Of a DNA stretch of 5,858 nucleotides, positions 5,819-5,858 are shown in pieces. The stretch is from the NCBI GenBank assembly GCA_015222295.1, contig JADFUZ010000084.1, positions 1-5,858 on the forward strand, read 5' to 3'. Positions within the stretch are counted from its first letter, which is position 1; each line of letters starts with the position of its first letter. The notes beneath the pieces were generated by a model. It did no database searches. It saw nothing but the letters and a program-made list of their open reading frames with translations, and was not told where the DNA came from. Source of the stretch: Chloroflexota bacterium (GTDB lineage Bacteria > Chloroflexota > Dehalococcoidia > GIF9 > AB-539-J10). Both the position numbers and the translations under genes were made by a program.

Positions 5819-5836
5819 GGAGCTCGCCCGAGCTCT
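5819..5836 (+). repeat. Short inverted repeat downstream of the tRNA
   Basis: GAGCTC (5820-5825) and GAGCTC (5830-5835) form a 6-bp stem around a GCCC loop, extended by a possible G-U pair. It lies 26 nt after the tRNA and could act as a processing or termination hairpin, but no T-run follows, so it is not a convincing intrinsic terminator. GAGCTC is itself palindromic, which makes a chance occurrence quite possible. Confidence 0.35.
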
Positions 5837-5858
5837 GACGGATCCGCCGACACGAAGG

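Noticed and set aside
5819..5836. Rho-independent terminator for the tRNA
   Set aside because: The hairpin is short and is followed by GACGG rather than a T-run. I list it only as an inverted repeat.
5720..5858. Integration (att) site or mobile element at the 3' end of the tRNA
   Set aside because: No second copy of the tRNA 3' end and no integrase gene appear in the window, and only 65 nt lie beyond the tRNA.

Overview
The window reads as ordinary chromosomal DNA from a bacterium, moderately GC-rich by eye. It has six protein-coding reading frames and one tRNA, and nearly every base is used. My best guess at the source is the Chloroflexota, probably a Dehalococcoidia-like lineage. The reasons are a membrane-anchored SurA/parvulin-type foldase with a basic, proline-rich cytoplasmic N-terminus next to a homoserine dehydrogenase start, and a lipoprotein MacA-type adaptor with a Tyr-rich insert in its coiled coil. 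This is pattern recognition, not a database match.

Left half (59-3192, + strand): a compact three-gene operon for a MacAB-type ABC export or efflux system. It contains a lipoprotein periplasmic-adaptor subunit (59-1282), a MacB/LolD-type ATPase (1286-1948) and a four-helix MacB/FtsX-type permease (1945-3192). The junctions are 3 nt apart and a 4-nt ATGA overlap, so the genes are almost certainly translated together. No outer-membrane channel gene is present. The ATPase has Ala in place of Ser in its ABC signature (LAGGE).

Right half (3197-5642, - strand): a head-to-tail set transcribed towards the first operon. In transcription order it is a tandem-parvulin, membrane-anchored peptidyl-prolyl isomerase (5642-4416, TTG start), a 197-residue homoserine-dehydrogenase/threonine-synthase chimera (4411-3818), and GTP cyclohydrolase I, folE (3763-3197). 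The two operons converge with only 4 nt between their stop codons and no recognisable terminator.

The most notable object is the chimera. Its first ~142 residues are the NAD(P)-binding half of homoserine dehydrogenase. Its last ~55 residues are the C-terminal tail of threonine synthase. Both catalytic cores are missing. The simplest reading is an in-frame deletion, in the genome or in the assembly, that removed the 3' part of hom and most of a following thrC, implying an ancestral order ppiase-hom-thrC-folE.

Right edge (5720-5793, + strand): a complete tRNA-Pro(GGG) without an encoded CCA, divergent from the foldase operon across a 77-nt spacer that holds an AT-rich near-palindrome suitable for -10 elements. 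I found no mobile element, CRISPR array, phage gene or clearly new multi-gene system.
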